Shown piece after piece: positions 37,701 to 44,731 of a stretch of 64,000 nt of DNA; within the stretch, counting starts at the first letter, position 1, and every line of letters starts with the position of its first letter. The translations under genes and the position numbers were made by a program. This DNA is from Spisula solida. Its lineage: Eukaryota; Mollusca; Bivalvia; Venerida; Mactridae. The notes below the pieces were generated by a model. The model was given only the letters and a program-made list of their open reading frames with translations, made no database searches and was not told the DNA's origin. The stretch spans positions 6,359,201 to 6,423,200 of the forward strand of contig OX365962.1 of assembly GCA_947247005.1 (NCBI GenBank), read 5' to 3'.

Positions 37701-39203
37701 CAATATGAGAATAATCTACGAATTGACCTAATGGATAGCAATGGTACTACAGCGTACGAGACATTTAGACCGTTTTCACTCTCCTTATCTAACTACGTCC
37801 TTCATGTAGGAAATACTACCTCTTCCAAAAATAGTAAGTTAGCATGTGTAGAAATGTTAAATTCAGATATTAATATTGTTGCATGTATGTTCTCGCACTC
37901 TCTGTTACAAGATCTACATTGGCGACTTGTAATAATAATGGTATAGAATACATTATTTCTGCATTTTCCAAAACAAATTTCTAACTGTCGCATGTATATA
38001 ATATTACACAAATTAACCCGTCTATCATTTGAATTGTTAGCGCCGGCATTAACCACATTGAAAACATATTATATGTACATAGTATAGTTTGAAATATACA
38101 TTTGCATGCCATTGTATTAATATCAGTCGTGGTATTAAAACTTGCATATAGCATACATGTGTACTGCATGTGTAACAATATATTCTTCAAGGCTTTGTAT
38201 GTACAGCATTAAACGTGAACATCGGTATGTTAACTGCTGGGTTAAATCATGTTAAATAATACATGTATATTATATAAATAACACATGGCTGCGAGGGTGA
38301 TACCAACCCGAGAATAGTTATATCCGCCGAGGGTGATATGACTATTAAAGGGTTGGTATTATTTACTGTCACCCGAGCAGCCATGTGTTATTTATTTTAT
38401 TATACCGAACAAAATTACAACCATTTTGCAAAATAAAATATCAACAAATGTAAGCAGAACTTAGATTGCCGTTATGATAAATTTACATGTACAATCTCTG
38501 TCCGTATAAGTTTCTAATGATTTTGTGCTATTTTTAGTAAATCTTGTCAGTTTCAACGCTTGATATCGACAAGATTTACTAAAAATAAAATGTGAAATAT
38601 ACACAAACATATAAATAGCATACGGATAGTGGGGTGTTTTCCGGACTAAAATAGCACAAATTTCTATAAATAGCCCAGCCTCGTTTTTACTAGTAGTGAT
38701 CGAACGAAATATCACATAGTGATCGAACAAAATATCACACGGAAGGTCTATGGGGAAAATAAATTGAGAGGTCACGTGAGGTATAATAAATTGTTATAAC
38801 ATTATTGTGCCCGTACATTAATTATAATAGCACAATTTTGACGGCCACCGTATTGTAACCATTCTAATAATGCTAGTCTGTAATTCTATATGTATTTATG
38901 TTATTATCGTATATATAAATTCACCTCAATGTTGATTTTGTATTCCTTCAGTTGGCAGCGATTATAGATTTGGTCCTTACCACAATGGTCAAACATTCAG
39001 TACATACGATCATGTTGTTGATCATGCCTCCAGTAATTGTGCCACAGATTATCATGGGGCATGGTGGTACAGATTGTTATGTAGCAAACCTCAATGGACA
39101 ATATCTCACACCGGGTACCATTGATGGTATAGGGATGACCTATTACAGTTTTATCTACCGAACCTCTCTGAAACAATCTAGAATGGCATTTCGTCGTAAT
39201 TGA
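19735..39203 (+). CDS. Gene B: secreted ShKT-TSP1-FReD protein (spliced locus)
   Basis: Exons supported by splice sites and phase: 19735-19747, 21552-21593, 21841-21950, 25578-25646, 26816-26938, 33258-33431, 33863-34033, 34620-34787, 35539-35675, 36241-36337, 37672-37833, 38952-39203. Domain order is signal peptide, three-finger/Ly6-like Cys-rich region, ShKT, three TSP1 repeats, FReD. All junctions agree except 25646 (phase 0) to 26816 (phase 1), which implies one unfound exon of 3n+1 bases. The product should be secreted; from family knowledge, a lectin-like recognition role is plausible. The last exon has a 2-nt deletion, so this allele may be a pseudogene or encode a truncated FReD. A sequencing error is an alternative. 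Confidence 0.82.
19748..21551 (+). other. Gene B intron 1
   Basis: The intron starts GTAAGT and ends TTATTTCAG. It contains the 998-bp TIR element at 20211-21208. The rest is AT-rich without recognised features. Confidence 0.75.
20211..21208. mobile_element. 998-bp TIR element with TA target (Tc1/mariner-like)
   Basis: Perfect 30-bp terminal inverted repeats begin CTAAAGGGTGTAAAGAAAGT and are flanked on both sides by TA (20209-20210 and 21209-21210). A TA duplication with short perfect TIRs suits the Tc1/mariner superfamily. No transposase ORF is visible, so it is non-autonomous or a deletion derivative. Confidence 0.88.
21552..21593 (+). CDS. Gene B exon 2, signal peptide core
   Basis: This 42-nt exon, phase 1 in and phase 1 out, encodes the hydrophobic LYVSMVLVSTIQLA. 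Acceptor TTATTTCAG and donor GTAAAC. The signal peptidase site is probably after the final Ala, just before the Cys-rich region. Confidence 0.8.
21841..21950 (+). CDS. Gene B exon 3, Cys-rich (Ly6-like) part 1
   Basis: This 110-nt exon reads DCIICYSCT twice in tandem and then NVTDESVCTGNTTTCGTGQ. The CYxC start and cysteine spacing resemble a three-finger/Ly6 or related molluscan Cys-rich domain; this is an inference. Donor is GTAAGT, phase 0. The first 27 bases, including the acceptor AG, are exactly duplicated (21839-21865 and 21866-21892). Splicing could therefore use either AG (21840 or 21867), giving proteins with or without the extra nine residues. N-glycosylation motifs NVT and NTT are present. 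Confidence 0.82.
22130..22338 (-). mobile_element. MITE family M2, intronic copy
   Basis: Inverted ends CAGTCCAGTTAGGATATTG and the reverse complement of GTCCAGTCAGTGTAAAAATC match the M2 copies at 14607 and 43297, in reverse orientation. It is about 209 bp. Confidence 0.65.
22564..22624 (+). repeat. Possible tRNA-derived fragment
   Basis: A B-box-like GAGTTCAAATC follows a region with weak A-box character (GTGTTGGCTGC). Pairing was not convincing. It may be a SINE head. Confidence 0.3.
23449..23516 (-). repeat. tRNA-derived sequence
   Basis: On the minus strand, TAGCCGAGAGGATAACGG is a very good A box and GAGTTCGAACCCCGTC a very good B box. The 3' part lacks a clear acceptor partner. It is the best pol III promoter pair in the window and is probably a tRNA pseudogene or SINE head. 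Confidence 0.55.
24014..24235. repeat. Interspersed repeat with internal duplication
   Basis: Two tandem variants of a unit containing CCCCACCGTAAGAGTGGGC and CCCCACCATTAGGGCGGGC are followed by GTTGAGTGCTGCCTTCCCTG. The last phrase, with its context, recurs at 27825-27850. Confidence 0.65.
24722..24850. repeat. Interspersed repeat M4, copy 1
   Basis: The text ACCACAATTACAC...GCACAATG and AACTGAACGA recurs at 53405-53520 and 57500-57605. Copies are 100-130 bp and diverged. No ends could be defined. Confidence 0.6.
24938..25485. mobile_element. MITE with degenerate TIRs
   Basis: TTTAAAGGTGCTGCCTCACA at the left and the related inverted TGTGATGCAGTCACTTTAAA at the right give about 25-bp imperfect TIRs around 548 bp. 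It contains the perfect palindrome at 25288-25319. Confidence 0.65.
25288..25319. repeat. Perfect 32-bp palindrome
   Basis: AATTCTATAGGGTATT is directly followed by its exact reverse complement with no spacer. It lies inside the MITE at 24938-25485. Confidence 0.95.
25578..25646 (+). CDS. Gene B exon 4, Cys-rich part 2
   Basis: This 69-nt exon, phase 0 to phase 0, reads VCYKSTRPVNNAELTTLGC then KNND, with acceptor ATTTCAG and donor GTAAGT. It continues the cysteine pattern of exon 3. If the donor is not used, the frame runs VSCSIVTV to a stop TAA, which could end a short secreted isoform. Confidence 0.7.
25647..26815 (+). other. Gene B intron region with a missing exon
   Basis: The upstream exon ends in phase 0 and the next known exon begins in phase 1. 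A small exon of 3n+1 bases should lie here. I could not pick one with confidence. Confidence 0.5.
26816..26938 (+). CDS. Gene B ShKT-domain exon
   Basis: This 123-nt exon, phase 1 to phase 1, encodes one ShKT-like domain: six cysteines in CVDDEATDCARMN, NICNDITHAKAVC and QSFCKLC, the spacing expected of ShK toxin-type modules in animal secreted proteins. ShKT modules are common in non-toxic enzymes and receptors, so no toxin role is implied. Acceptor TATTTCAG, donor GTAAGT. The symmetric phase lets it join directly to the TSP1 exons. Upstream, 26740-26815 is also open and hydrophobic but probably intronic. Confidence 0.8.
27219..27350. mobile_element. MITE M3, complete copy
   Basis: Inverted ends AAGTCCCCTGTCGGTTTT / AACCGGTAGGGGACTT enclose about 132 bp. 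The right half matches 14822-14893. Confidence 0.7.
27725..27860. repeat. Two-unit tandem repeat, about 52 bp
   Basis: AGTTGGACATTGTG...CTCGGTTGGTTC is followed by AGTTGGGCATTGTG...CTCGGCTGGTTA and a partial third unit AGTTGAGTGCTGCC. The last part is shared with 24190-24232. Confidence 0.7.
28085..30235 (+). mobile_element. Penelope-like retroelement, decayed
   Basis: The reading begins near 28085 (RVESIKRRKLRLKEYF..., then FIPPSGRDSTLD) and runs into a Penelope RT N-terminus: SIVIKKADKSSTTVIMNRFD, then PAFYVLPKIYKK, SGRPILHV and SLTEKVSSYVDNVLKP. Shifted frames continue with LYSNIPHNEG, SLFMGKFEKYF and WLRFLDDIFFIWN (RT catalytic region). A C-terminal GIY-YIG endonuclease follows. The end is AT-rich with AATAAATA repeats at 30220-30240. 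At least three frame breaks show that it is inactive. Confidence 0.9.
29516..30169 (+). pseudogene. Penelope GIY-YIG endonuclease segment
   Basis: A 217-codon open frame ends at TAA 30169. It shows a Cys cluster (NRCSHCSSI, CKKCKM) and the GIY-YIG signature VIYLITCKKC ... MQYVGQT, then RMNSHKFDI and SEHFNSSGH. In Penelope elements this domain cuts the target DNA. It is the best preserved part of the element but has lost its upstream fusion partner to frameshifts. Confidence 0.88.
30240..32970 (+). mobile_element. LINE-B, 5'-truncated copy
   Basis: It begins within ORF2 downstream of the endonuclease. Pieces include LRRNKSAGDDLL, YQFGFRKDKSTTDC, VKQGETLSP, the RT box FADDTVLFSYSANGLQLLL and a C-terminal LTKLRCSSHKLAFEEGR followed by EDEYHFVL, which parallels LINE-A's LTQLRVASHRL and EDEQHFLF. 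It ends near ATAAAATAAACTGAAACTA. Many frameshifts. The left edge abuts the Penelope tail directly, suggesting insertion of one into or next to the other. Related to LINE-A but not identical. Confidence 0.85.
30600..30717 (+). ncRNA. Hammerhead-ribozyme-like insert
   Basis: The LINE-B ORF2 is interrupted here. The insert contains CTGATGA at 30635-30641, a short GGC / GCC stem, then GATAC where active hammerheads have GAAAC. Penelope-like elements are known to carry hammerhead motifs in their terminal repeats. The altered core makes activity unlikely. Confidence 0.5.
33150..33183 (+). ncRNA. Degenerate hammerhead-like motif
   Basis: CAATGAAGACACTATAAGTG then TTGAAACGTAG resembles the stem II and GAAAC half of a hammerhead, with the CTGATGA core damaged. 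It lies just after LINE-B and before the first TSP1 exon. Confidence 0.35.
33258..33431 (+). CDS. Gene B TSP1 repeat 1
   Basis: This 174-nt exon, phase 1 to phase 1, encodes one thrombospondin type 1 repeat: GEWSKWTSWSHCDVSC with the WxxWxxW motif, ETRTRSCTNPQP (basic ladder) and six cysteines in total, ending TVCP. Acceptor AACAG, donor GTAATT. TSP1 modules bind glycosaminoglycans and can be C-mannosylated on these tryptophans (family knowledge). Confidence 0.92.
33470..33640. repeat. Partial copy of MITE M8
   Basis: AGATATACTATGCCCATC and the following AAAC...GTGATCAC...ATCATTG text resemble the left arm of the long-TIR element at 62812-63177. Only part of the element is present. Confidence 0.5.
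33863..34033 (+). CDS. Gene B TSP1 repeat 2
   Basis: This 171-nt exon, phase 1 to phase 1: GGWATWTNWGSCSVSC, RQRTCTNPKP, and six cysteines ending VPCA. Acceptor TTTTCAG, donor GTACGG. It has the same layout as repeat 1. Confidence 0.92.
34034..34619 (+). other. Intron between TSP1 repeats 2 and 3
   Basis: AT-rich intron. No repeat or exon was recognised. Confidence 0.6.
34620..34787 (+). CDS. Gene B TSP1 repeat 3
   Basis: This 168-nt exon, phase 1 to phase 1: DGGWSSWSSWSQCSTTC, then GIHSQSRSCDNPRP, and cysteines ending KYC. Acceptor CTTGCAG, donor GTAAGT. It joins in frame to the FReD exon at 35539 (TGC A|GA CTA). Confidence 0.92.
34788..35538 (+). other. Intron between TSP1 and FReD
   Basis: No clear element was seen. 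An inverted pair near 35340-35360 (ACTCGTGTTTCAAGG against CCTTGAAACTCG) is small. The ORF that runs through the acceptor at 35389-35652 is a shadow. Confidence 0.5.
35539..35675 (+). CDS. Gene B FReD exon 1
   Basis: This 137-nt exon, phase 1 in, phase 0 out, reads LLPDCFETMRHYPDAQDGVY, then EVLLWKTNRTISVYCDM and TTNGGGWT. This is the conserved start of fibrinogen C-terminal domains, with the DC...YCD disulphide and the GGGWT motif. Acceptor GTTTCAG, donor GTATTA. Confidence 0.92.
35918..36137. mobile_element. MITE M5, intronic copy
   Basis: CAGTGTAGCAATACCACGTG at the left and its inverted partner (CACGTGGTATAGCTACACTG) at the right flank about 220 bp. ATATA lies on both sides as a possible 5-bp target duplication. 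A longer copy is at 57845-58338. Confidence 0.8.
36241..36337 (+). CDS. Gene B FReD exon 2
   Basis: This 97-nt exon, phase 0 in, phase 1 out, encodes VFQNRYDGSVDFFRNYSQYV and HGFGDLHTEFWFG, the typical FReD block (GSVDFYRxWxxYxxGFGxLxxEFWLG). Acceptor GTTACAG, donor GTGTGT. Confidence 0.92.
36338..37671 (+). other. Gene B intron between FReD exons 2 and 3
   Basis: A 1.3-kb intron. It contains a tRNA-derived SINE-like sequence (36700-37080) and otherwise unclassified text. Confidence 0.6.
36700..37080 (+). mobile_element. tRNA-derived SINE-like element
   Basis: A-box-like ATAATTGGTAGAACGGTGG and B box CTGGTTCGAATCTC open the element. A non-tRNA body follows, including ATCGGGCACGTTAAAAAACC, a phrase of a type seen in invertebrate SINE bodies. 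The 3' end is uncertain. Confidence 0.6.
37672..37833 (+). CDS. Gene B FReD exon 3
   Basis: This 162-nt exon, phase 1 to phase 1: GLDYIQEMASQYE, NNLRIDLMDSNGTTAYETF and HVGNTTSSKN. It is nearly identical to gene A 455-616. Acceptor CCAACAG, donor GTAAGT. Confidence 0.93.
38275..38394. mobile_element. Foldback MITE in gene B intron
   Basis: AAATAACACATGGCTGC at the left pairs with GCAGCCATGTGTTATTT at the right. Inner parts (ACCAACCC / GGGTTGGT) also pair. The gene A intron lacks this block, so it arrived after the duplication. Confidence 0.8.
38531..38585. repeat. 18-bp perfect inverted repeat
   Basis: TTTTTAGTAAATCTTGTC and its exact reverse complement are separated by 19 bases. It lies within the material absent from the gene A intron. 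Confidence 0.9.
38952..39203 (+). pseudogene. Gene B FReD terminal exon with 2-nt deletion
   Basis: The exon enters in phase 1 as IGSDYRFGPYHNG...STYDHVVDHASSNCA and HGAWWY. About two bases are then missing near 39071-39075 compared with genes A and C. The original frame runs into TGA at 39122-39124. The lost tail is still readable in the shifted frame (ANLNGQYLTPGTIDG through SRMAFRRN, stop 39201-39203). The calcium-site region also departs from the gene A pattern (DHVVDH against DHDVDQ). Either this gene is inactive or truncated, or the assembly has an error. Confidence 0.85.
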
Positions 39204-39246
39204 ATGTAGTTAGAGCTACCCCATTATTCAAGGAAACATACAAATG

Positions 39247-39252
39247 AATAAA
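39247..39252 (+). terminator. Gene B polyadenylation signal
   Basis: AATAAA lies 44 bases after the ancestral stop codon. Confidence 0.6.
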
Positions 39253-39682
39253 CATTCACAGTGTAACTTTGTTATTGTAATGTATAGGTAATGCATACTA
39301 TGTTTATTGATATAAAGGTTCATTTTATATTTTGTTTTAATTGTACATATATAGTGCTAAATATCAACACCTTCCTATATTCAACACGACTTTATTATTA
39401 TATATAAAGAAATCCTGCCAACTTCAATACAAAACATATATACACGAGCGTATATAAGTATTAGTTATAATTTAAGACATATTATACGAGTATGAAGTAT
39501 GCTGCACCCAGACGGAGCTCGTCCAGTCAGAGGACATAATCCTCACATCAGATACGGTAAGGAGGCGTAATAATATCACTGACCACTATTTTGTAACAGC
39601 GCTAAAACCTTTCGTTTTCTCAGTTTAAAGTTACCTCTTGGTTCACAGTTACATTTGTATATCACTTCTTTACCCGCATGTA
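39253..39682. other. Gene B 3' flank (empty-site reference)
   Basis: Aligns with gene A's 3' flank in pieces: 39320-39400 with 7305-7415, 39435-39505 with 13715-13790, and 39575-39640 with 14060-14130. In this copy the LINE, the M1 MITE and the 6.1-kb TIR element are all absent. Confidence 0.8.
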
Positions 39683-40319
39683 CAGGGTGACGAATCACGT
39701 GACTTTTTGGGGTTTACCGGTGCAAATTCATAGATGTCAACAAGCTCGGTAAGTGACGTTTTTTTGCAAATAAACGTTCTAAATGAACTTGTTTTTCATT
39801 TTCTCGTAGCGCATAAAAGACAGCTTACGCTGCTCGTCATGCCAATATTAAATATTCCACAAAACTCTACTTAATAAACACACTATCCTTGGCCAAAATA
39901 TGACATGTTGAGAATTCGCTGTAAACTGTATGCTGCACGCAACGTGCATTTATGATTTTTAAACATTTCATCGCAATTGAGTTGATTTTGTAAGCAGATA
40001 GTGAAGTCCAAAGTATATTTTGTATGCCAAAAGTGTTTGAATAGCATTAAATGCATGTATGTTATAAAATGGAAACTTTGTGAACATTCCAAGTTTTGCT
40101 GTCGTAAACCTGATTAAAGTAAGATGCTGCTTGCAACGTGTAAACCATTACGGTTCAACTAATTATTCTGTTTGCAGTTATAAAGTCAATGTAACATATC
40201 CTTCATGTGTGTTCAAGCCAATTCATATACATTGTATTGATTAATTTCAAGATATAACAGTTTCATGATTATAAAATTTTAGTGAGATATTTTTTAGTTC
40301 CTGTTATTTGTCTGTACTC

Positions 40320-40850
40320 CTAACAAAACATTTTTCACCCGATCGTCTTCAAACTTAGTGACAATGTTTATGGGCATAATATCTAGGTCAATGTCAAGTA
40401 CAGGGCAAATCAGCCCAGTCCTTCTTGGGTAATGTTTTTTCAATAACTAAAAAATGTGAAATTGGCCTTGTCTGCACTCTAGTTCAAACAGTTTTCATAG
40501 GATCGTCTTCAAACATTATTTATGGGCATGATATCTAGGCTAAGTGCAGTTATAGGGCGATTGCTAAGGCCTTCGTGGGTTATGGTCCAATAATTACCAA
40601 AATAATTGACATTGTTCTCTAGTTCAAAGAGTTTTCATCTGCTTATCTTCAACGTTGGTGACAATGTATATGGGCATAATATCTAACAGTTCTCAACTGG
40701 TCATCTTCAAACGTGTTGACATTGTTTATGAGCATAATATCTAGACCAAGTTCAAGTATAGTCCAAATCATCCAAGGCCTTCTTGTAGGATAGTCTATTA
40801 ATTACCAAAACAATGTGAAATAGGCCAAGTTGGATTATTTTGTGAAATAG
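40320..40850. repeat. Degenerate tandem repeat inside the 3.5-kb element
   Basis: Four diverged units share GATCGTCTTCAAAC, GACAATGTTTATGGGCATA, ATATCTAG and AGGCCTTC...TGGG. The spacing is uneven, about 70-180 bp. Similar text is common in bivalve genomes. Confidence 0.75.
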
Positions 40851-41859
40851 GCCAAGTTGGATTATTTTATTTTCATTCACTATTCCCCAGGCGAGCGTAT
40901 TTTATGACATGTTGGCTCTTGTTTATTTATAAAATGACGGTTTTGATATTATTTGAGGGCTAGGGCATAGGACATAATCACTCATTAGCAGTAAATGTAA
41001 ATCCCAGATAACCAAAACTATCAACCATTCACCATGTTGTTACATTTTGATCATTAAATCATGATATATGGACAGGCATATTTTATAATATTAATTATTA
41101 TTACAGATGTTGTTGTAAAGAGCATTCCTAGCAGGCACCTGTTAGTGAAAATGGATGCTACCATTTGACTATTATTCTAGCTGGCTGGACAGTAACATGT
41201 TAATCAATTGATGAAGCTGCGACTGAATATTACAAGCACTGGACTTACGTGATAGGTTAAATTTAACAGGATTAATACATCTCTGTGCTGGATGAACGTT
41301 TATTTGAAGAAATATAAAAACTGTTGTAAAATCCAATCAACAGAAATATTATGGCTCAGAGGGAATTTCTTGGAATTAATATGTTTGAAAGTTTACAACA
41401 TGTACCCTTTACATTATGTTGTATTCCAACAGCTTTTAACAGTCTAGTCAATGTGCATACTCCACTGAAGGAGACCGCTCACAAATGGAATTTGTGAATT
41501 AAAAGCTCTATGGCGAAAAAACATTAAAACTGTATTGCTATTAATTTTATTTATTACATGTATCGCAAATACTGATTATGTATATGTAACTTTTACTGTA
41601 TAAATAATATGTTTGTCATTAAAAAGCTTATTCAAATACATAAACAAGTATCATATTTATATATCTCATAAACAAAGATGAACAGTTAAGCTTCACTTAA
41701 AGGCCATCTCAGAACCTAAACCATAATTGTGTATGTTACTTTCCACGATTTCACAGTTGTATACTTCTAATATTAAGACCAAATCTATAATAAGTGCATT
41801 TTCAAAGTACCAATGGCGGTCTTATTAGTGAGGTTTTACTGTGACACCTGGCATATACA

Positions 41860-41925
41860 AAACAGCAGTCTGTAATCTATTAGCTACTGCAGTGGTTAGT
41901 GCGCTGGATTTGTATCCCGGCAATC
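41860..41925 (+). repeat. Possible tRNA-derived fragment
   Basis: The A-box-like TGCAGTGGTTAGTGCGCTGG is good; the B box is poor (GTGAACCGA). Confidence 0.3.
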
Positions 41926-42538
41926 CGGCTGTGAACCGATTTCTAAGGGGCAATCTCATTATTACCCTTTCTTTTGCACGTAATAACATCATTGTCATCC
42001 GCTTATCACTATCTACAAAAGTTAGCCTCACATACGAGTACATCTCCATGAACTCTCATTTGGTTTTCAACTGTCTCAATGAAGTGTGCAACTGCTACAG
42101 GAACTGGCATCGGTTCAAGTATAGTCTCTATCATATCAATAAACACATTTGTCATGTTTGATTTTGCTAGTTTTTTCCTAGCGTCATTGTGCTTTCCTTC
42201 TATTCCTTCCTTGTACACATTTCTCATGGTTCCTGTCAATACATGAGAAGAACCAACACAGAACACTAAGTGAGATGACTGAAACAGCTATCGACAGTGT
42301 CATGTTGATTGTTGTGGTCTAAGATTTGTTCAATTCCATATCGAATATTTTCATAAGCACCTTCTGTTTCTGTGTGTTCACACTTTGTGCAGTTTAATTA
42401 AGTGAAATAACTCCACACTGGTGGATATATTAAAGTAAGTTTTATTGGTGATTTCAAAATCGTCATAACGGGTGTAGATTATTACTTCCATTTAACCGGC
42501 TCGTGACTCCATCCATGGTGTCAACCATACGTTCTTAA

Positions 42539-42624
42539 TTAGAATTGGGGACGTGACTGTAAACATCCTCCACATCCGACACAAAGACAACCATTATTTT
42601 CGTCGCGTTTCCATGACATACTAT
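42539..42624 (-). CDS. Exon-like cysteine-rich ORF
   Basis: On the minus strand, a pyrimidine-rich tract ending TTTTGCAG precedes DSMSWKRDENNGCLCVGCGG then CLQSRPQF and a stop. An AATAAA signal follows further down (within CACCAATAAAACTT, near 42448). Together these look like a terminal coding exon carried within the TIR element. The CLCVGCGGC core is not recognised, and no upstream exon was found. Confidence 0.3.
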
Positions 42625-43296
42625 CTGCAAAATAATTGATATGTTAGTAAGTAAATTCATTATTATGGATTACTTACTAGTATAAAGCTTGTGTTAATCT
42701 TTTGTGTTTTGAAGGTATCCAAAGAAAAATTATCACGTTTACAACAGCAATCTCTAAATTCACGTTTACGACAGCATTTCTCCAAATGTCACTTTAATCA
42801 TGCAGAAACGTCAATTTATGATAAATAAAGATAGCCATATAATACATGAACGTATTCGAATGGTTTGATACACAGTTAACCTACTAAATACAACATTTTA
42901 CGGTAAACTGAAATGGGAAATGCAATTTCACGTCGCATGCAGCACGATTGTTTACATCAGTTTCTTTACTCGTCAATTTGGGCCAACGATTGCGTCCAAA
43001 TTAGGAAGAGAATCTTTTAAGTTTGAACATGGTTAGAACCAGAATGCTTATCTGTCTTTTATGCACTGCAAAATATTAAGAATCGTGTACGAACAATTAG
43101 AGATATTGGCAAAAAACAGGTATTACCGATGACTTAGCTCCTTTCAGTATCCGTGCGTAAACCCCGTTGATTCGTCACCCTGATGTAGTAAGTATATTAT
43201 ACAACTCATTTCCAGATTGCATAAGCAAATGCACTACTCATTCCGAGATACATGTATATGATAGCGAGGCAATATTAGTCAGTATCAAGAGGTATA

Positions 43297-43475
43297 CTGT
43301 CCAGTCAGCGTAAGGATAGAGTGACGCAGTAGTCGTGTACATACTGCCATAATTTCATTGCTACACTAACACATTGTATTATACACATATTTGCTCTACC
43401 TGTTAAGACAATGGTTGTAAACTGTTTTGTACACACAAATAACAACGTGACTCGCACAATATTCTTACTGGACTG
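43297..43475. mobile_element. MITE M2 next to gene C exon
   Basis: Ends CTGTCCAGTCAGCGTAAGGA and TTCTTACTGGAC are inverted and flanked by TATA. It is at the same position relative to the FReD relic as the shorter copy at 14607-14689, so it predates their duplication. Confidence 0.65.
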
Positions 43476-43479
43476 TATA

Positions 43480-43737
43480 TACATCACTGATTATGGATTG
43501 ACCTTTGACGAAAGGCAAACGTGGAAACATCACTCCAGCCGGGCAGAAAGTAATTACCGCGGCGATAATTGTGCAATAGCCTCTCATGGGGCATGGTGGT
43601 ACAATATTTGTTATATTGCAAACCTGAATGGACAATATTTCACACTGGGAGCCTATGATACTACAGCGATGACCTATGACAGTTTTATCTTCCAAACCTC
43701 TCTGAAAGAATCTAGGATGGCATTTCGTCGTAATTGA
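43480..43737 (+). pseudogene. Gene C: FReD last-exon relic
   Basis: Reads DYGLTFDERQTWKHH, then RGDNCAIASHGAWWYNICYI, ANLNGQYFTLGAYDTTAMTY and SRMAFRRN, stop TGA at 43735-43737. The C-terminal two thirds are intact and contain both conserved cysteines. The 5' part is diverged, no acceptor AG is evident, and the M2 MITE abuts it. No upstream FReD exons are nearby, so it is probably a broken gene. Confidence 0.8.
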
Positions 43738-43778
43738 ATGAAGTATAGTTAGAGCTAACCTATTATTCAACCGACATC

Positions 43779-43784
43779 AATAAA
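43779..43784 (+). terminator. Gene C relic polyadenylation signal
   Basis: AATAAA in the same context as gene A 1561-1566. Confidence 0.5.
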
Positions 43785-44262
43785 TTCATTAATTACGAAC
43801 CTTCACAGTATAAATTGGTATTGTATAAATATGCGTATATCATGTAATATTGTATACCTGTTATGTAACAAGGATTCTGATTGGTTTAGACGGCCTTCAC
43901 GAGAGGTATACATTTTTTAATATACACCTCCCGAAACCGAGGCTGGGGTGGATATTACTTTTTTATGACGTGACGTCATTTCCTGCAACATAACGTTCCA
44001 AACAACGTACAACGTTATTTCCCGTATTATTTGGCCTACAGCTGCTCATACATATTAATAGGTTCTAACCTAGCCATTAATGAAAAATGCCGTTAATAAA
44101 TACATGAATACTCTCTCATACATATACATAGGAAGAGCATTGTTAGCTAGAACGTTTGAAGAGTCGTCCTTTGTTTCTATTACATACACTTTCCTGAAGA
44201 GAGACTGAAGTTGTTATAATTAAAAAGAGTCAATAGCTTTTATTTCCTTGACTTATGGCATG

Positions 44263-44430
44263 GTATACAATATAACAGTTGTCGACTTATGTTTCGATGA
44301 ATATGATGTTAAGTTGACCTTCAAAAAGTGATATTGACCTCTGACTTCGTCATCGGTCAACATCACTTTTTTCAGGTCAACAAAACACAATATTCACCTC
44401 AACATAAGTCAATAACAGTATATTATAATA
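44263..44430. mobile_element. Foldback MITE
   Basis: Left TATACAATATAACAGTTGTC, then GACTTATGTT, pairs with right AACATAAGTCAATAACAGTA. Inner GGTCAA / TTGACC and AAAAAGTGAT / ATCACTTTTT also pair. It is about 168 bp. Confidence 0.75.
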
Positions 44431-44446
44431 TAAAATTCATTTCTGG

Positions 44447-44690
44447 CTCACCTGTCACATAGTGACAAGGTGAGCTATTGTGATCACTCTTCGTCCGTCG
44501 TCCGTGTGTGCGTCCGTGCGTCGTCAACAATTCAACGGGAAAAACTGTCTGAACACTACTATTTTCTTTTGGAAAAACAAGCTTCTCAAACTTCGGTTTG
44601 GTCAAAAAGACCAGTTCCAATTTTCATGAAAATATGCTCATAAAAGCACCTGATGGTGCAGATTTCAAATATACATGAGTCTTATAAGGT
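44447..44690. repeat. Interspersed repeat (TCACCTGTCACATAGTGACA type)
   Basis: CTCACCTGTCACATAGTGAC is followed by AAGGTGAGCTATTGTGATC and a CGTCCG-rich tract. This sequence style is very common in bivalve genomes (general knowledge); no search was run. Confidence 0.65.
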
Positions 44691-44731
44691 CGTAAGTAGC
44701 ACTAACGACCTTCTAGTTCTAAGCCAGCGAT

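Larger units (their letters stand above)
39683..43182. mobile_element. 3.5-kb TIR element (CAGGGTGACGAATCA ends)
   Basis: CAGGGTGACGAATCA at 39683 and its reverse complement ending at 43182 define the element. The similarity continues inwards (GGGGTTTAC on both arms; GCATAAAAGACAG near 39811, inverted near 43055). ATGTA lies immediately outside both ends, a candidate 5-bp target duplication. The gene A flank near 14140-14155 lacks it. No transposase was recognised. It carries internal tandem repeats and an exon-like minus-strand ORF. Confidence 0.8.

Noticed and set aside
42009..42266. 85-codon minus-strand ORF in the 3.5-kb element
   Set aside because: The composition is not implausible, but no domain, splice or polyadenylation support was found, so it was not called as a gene.
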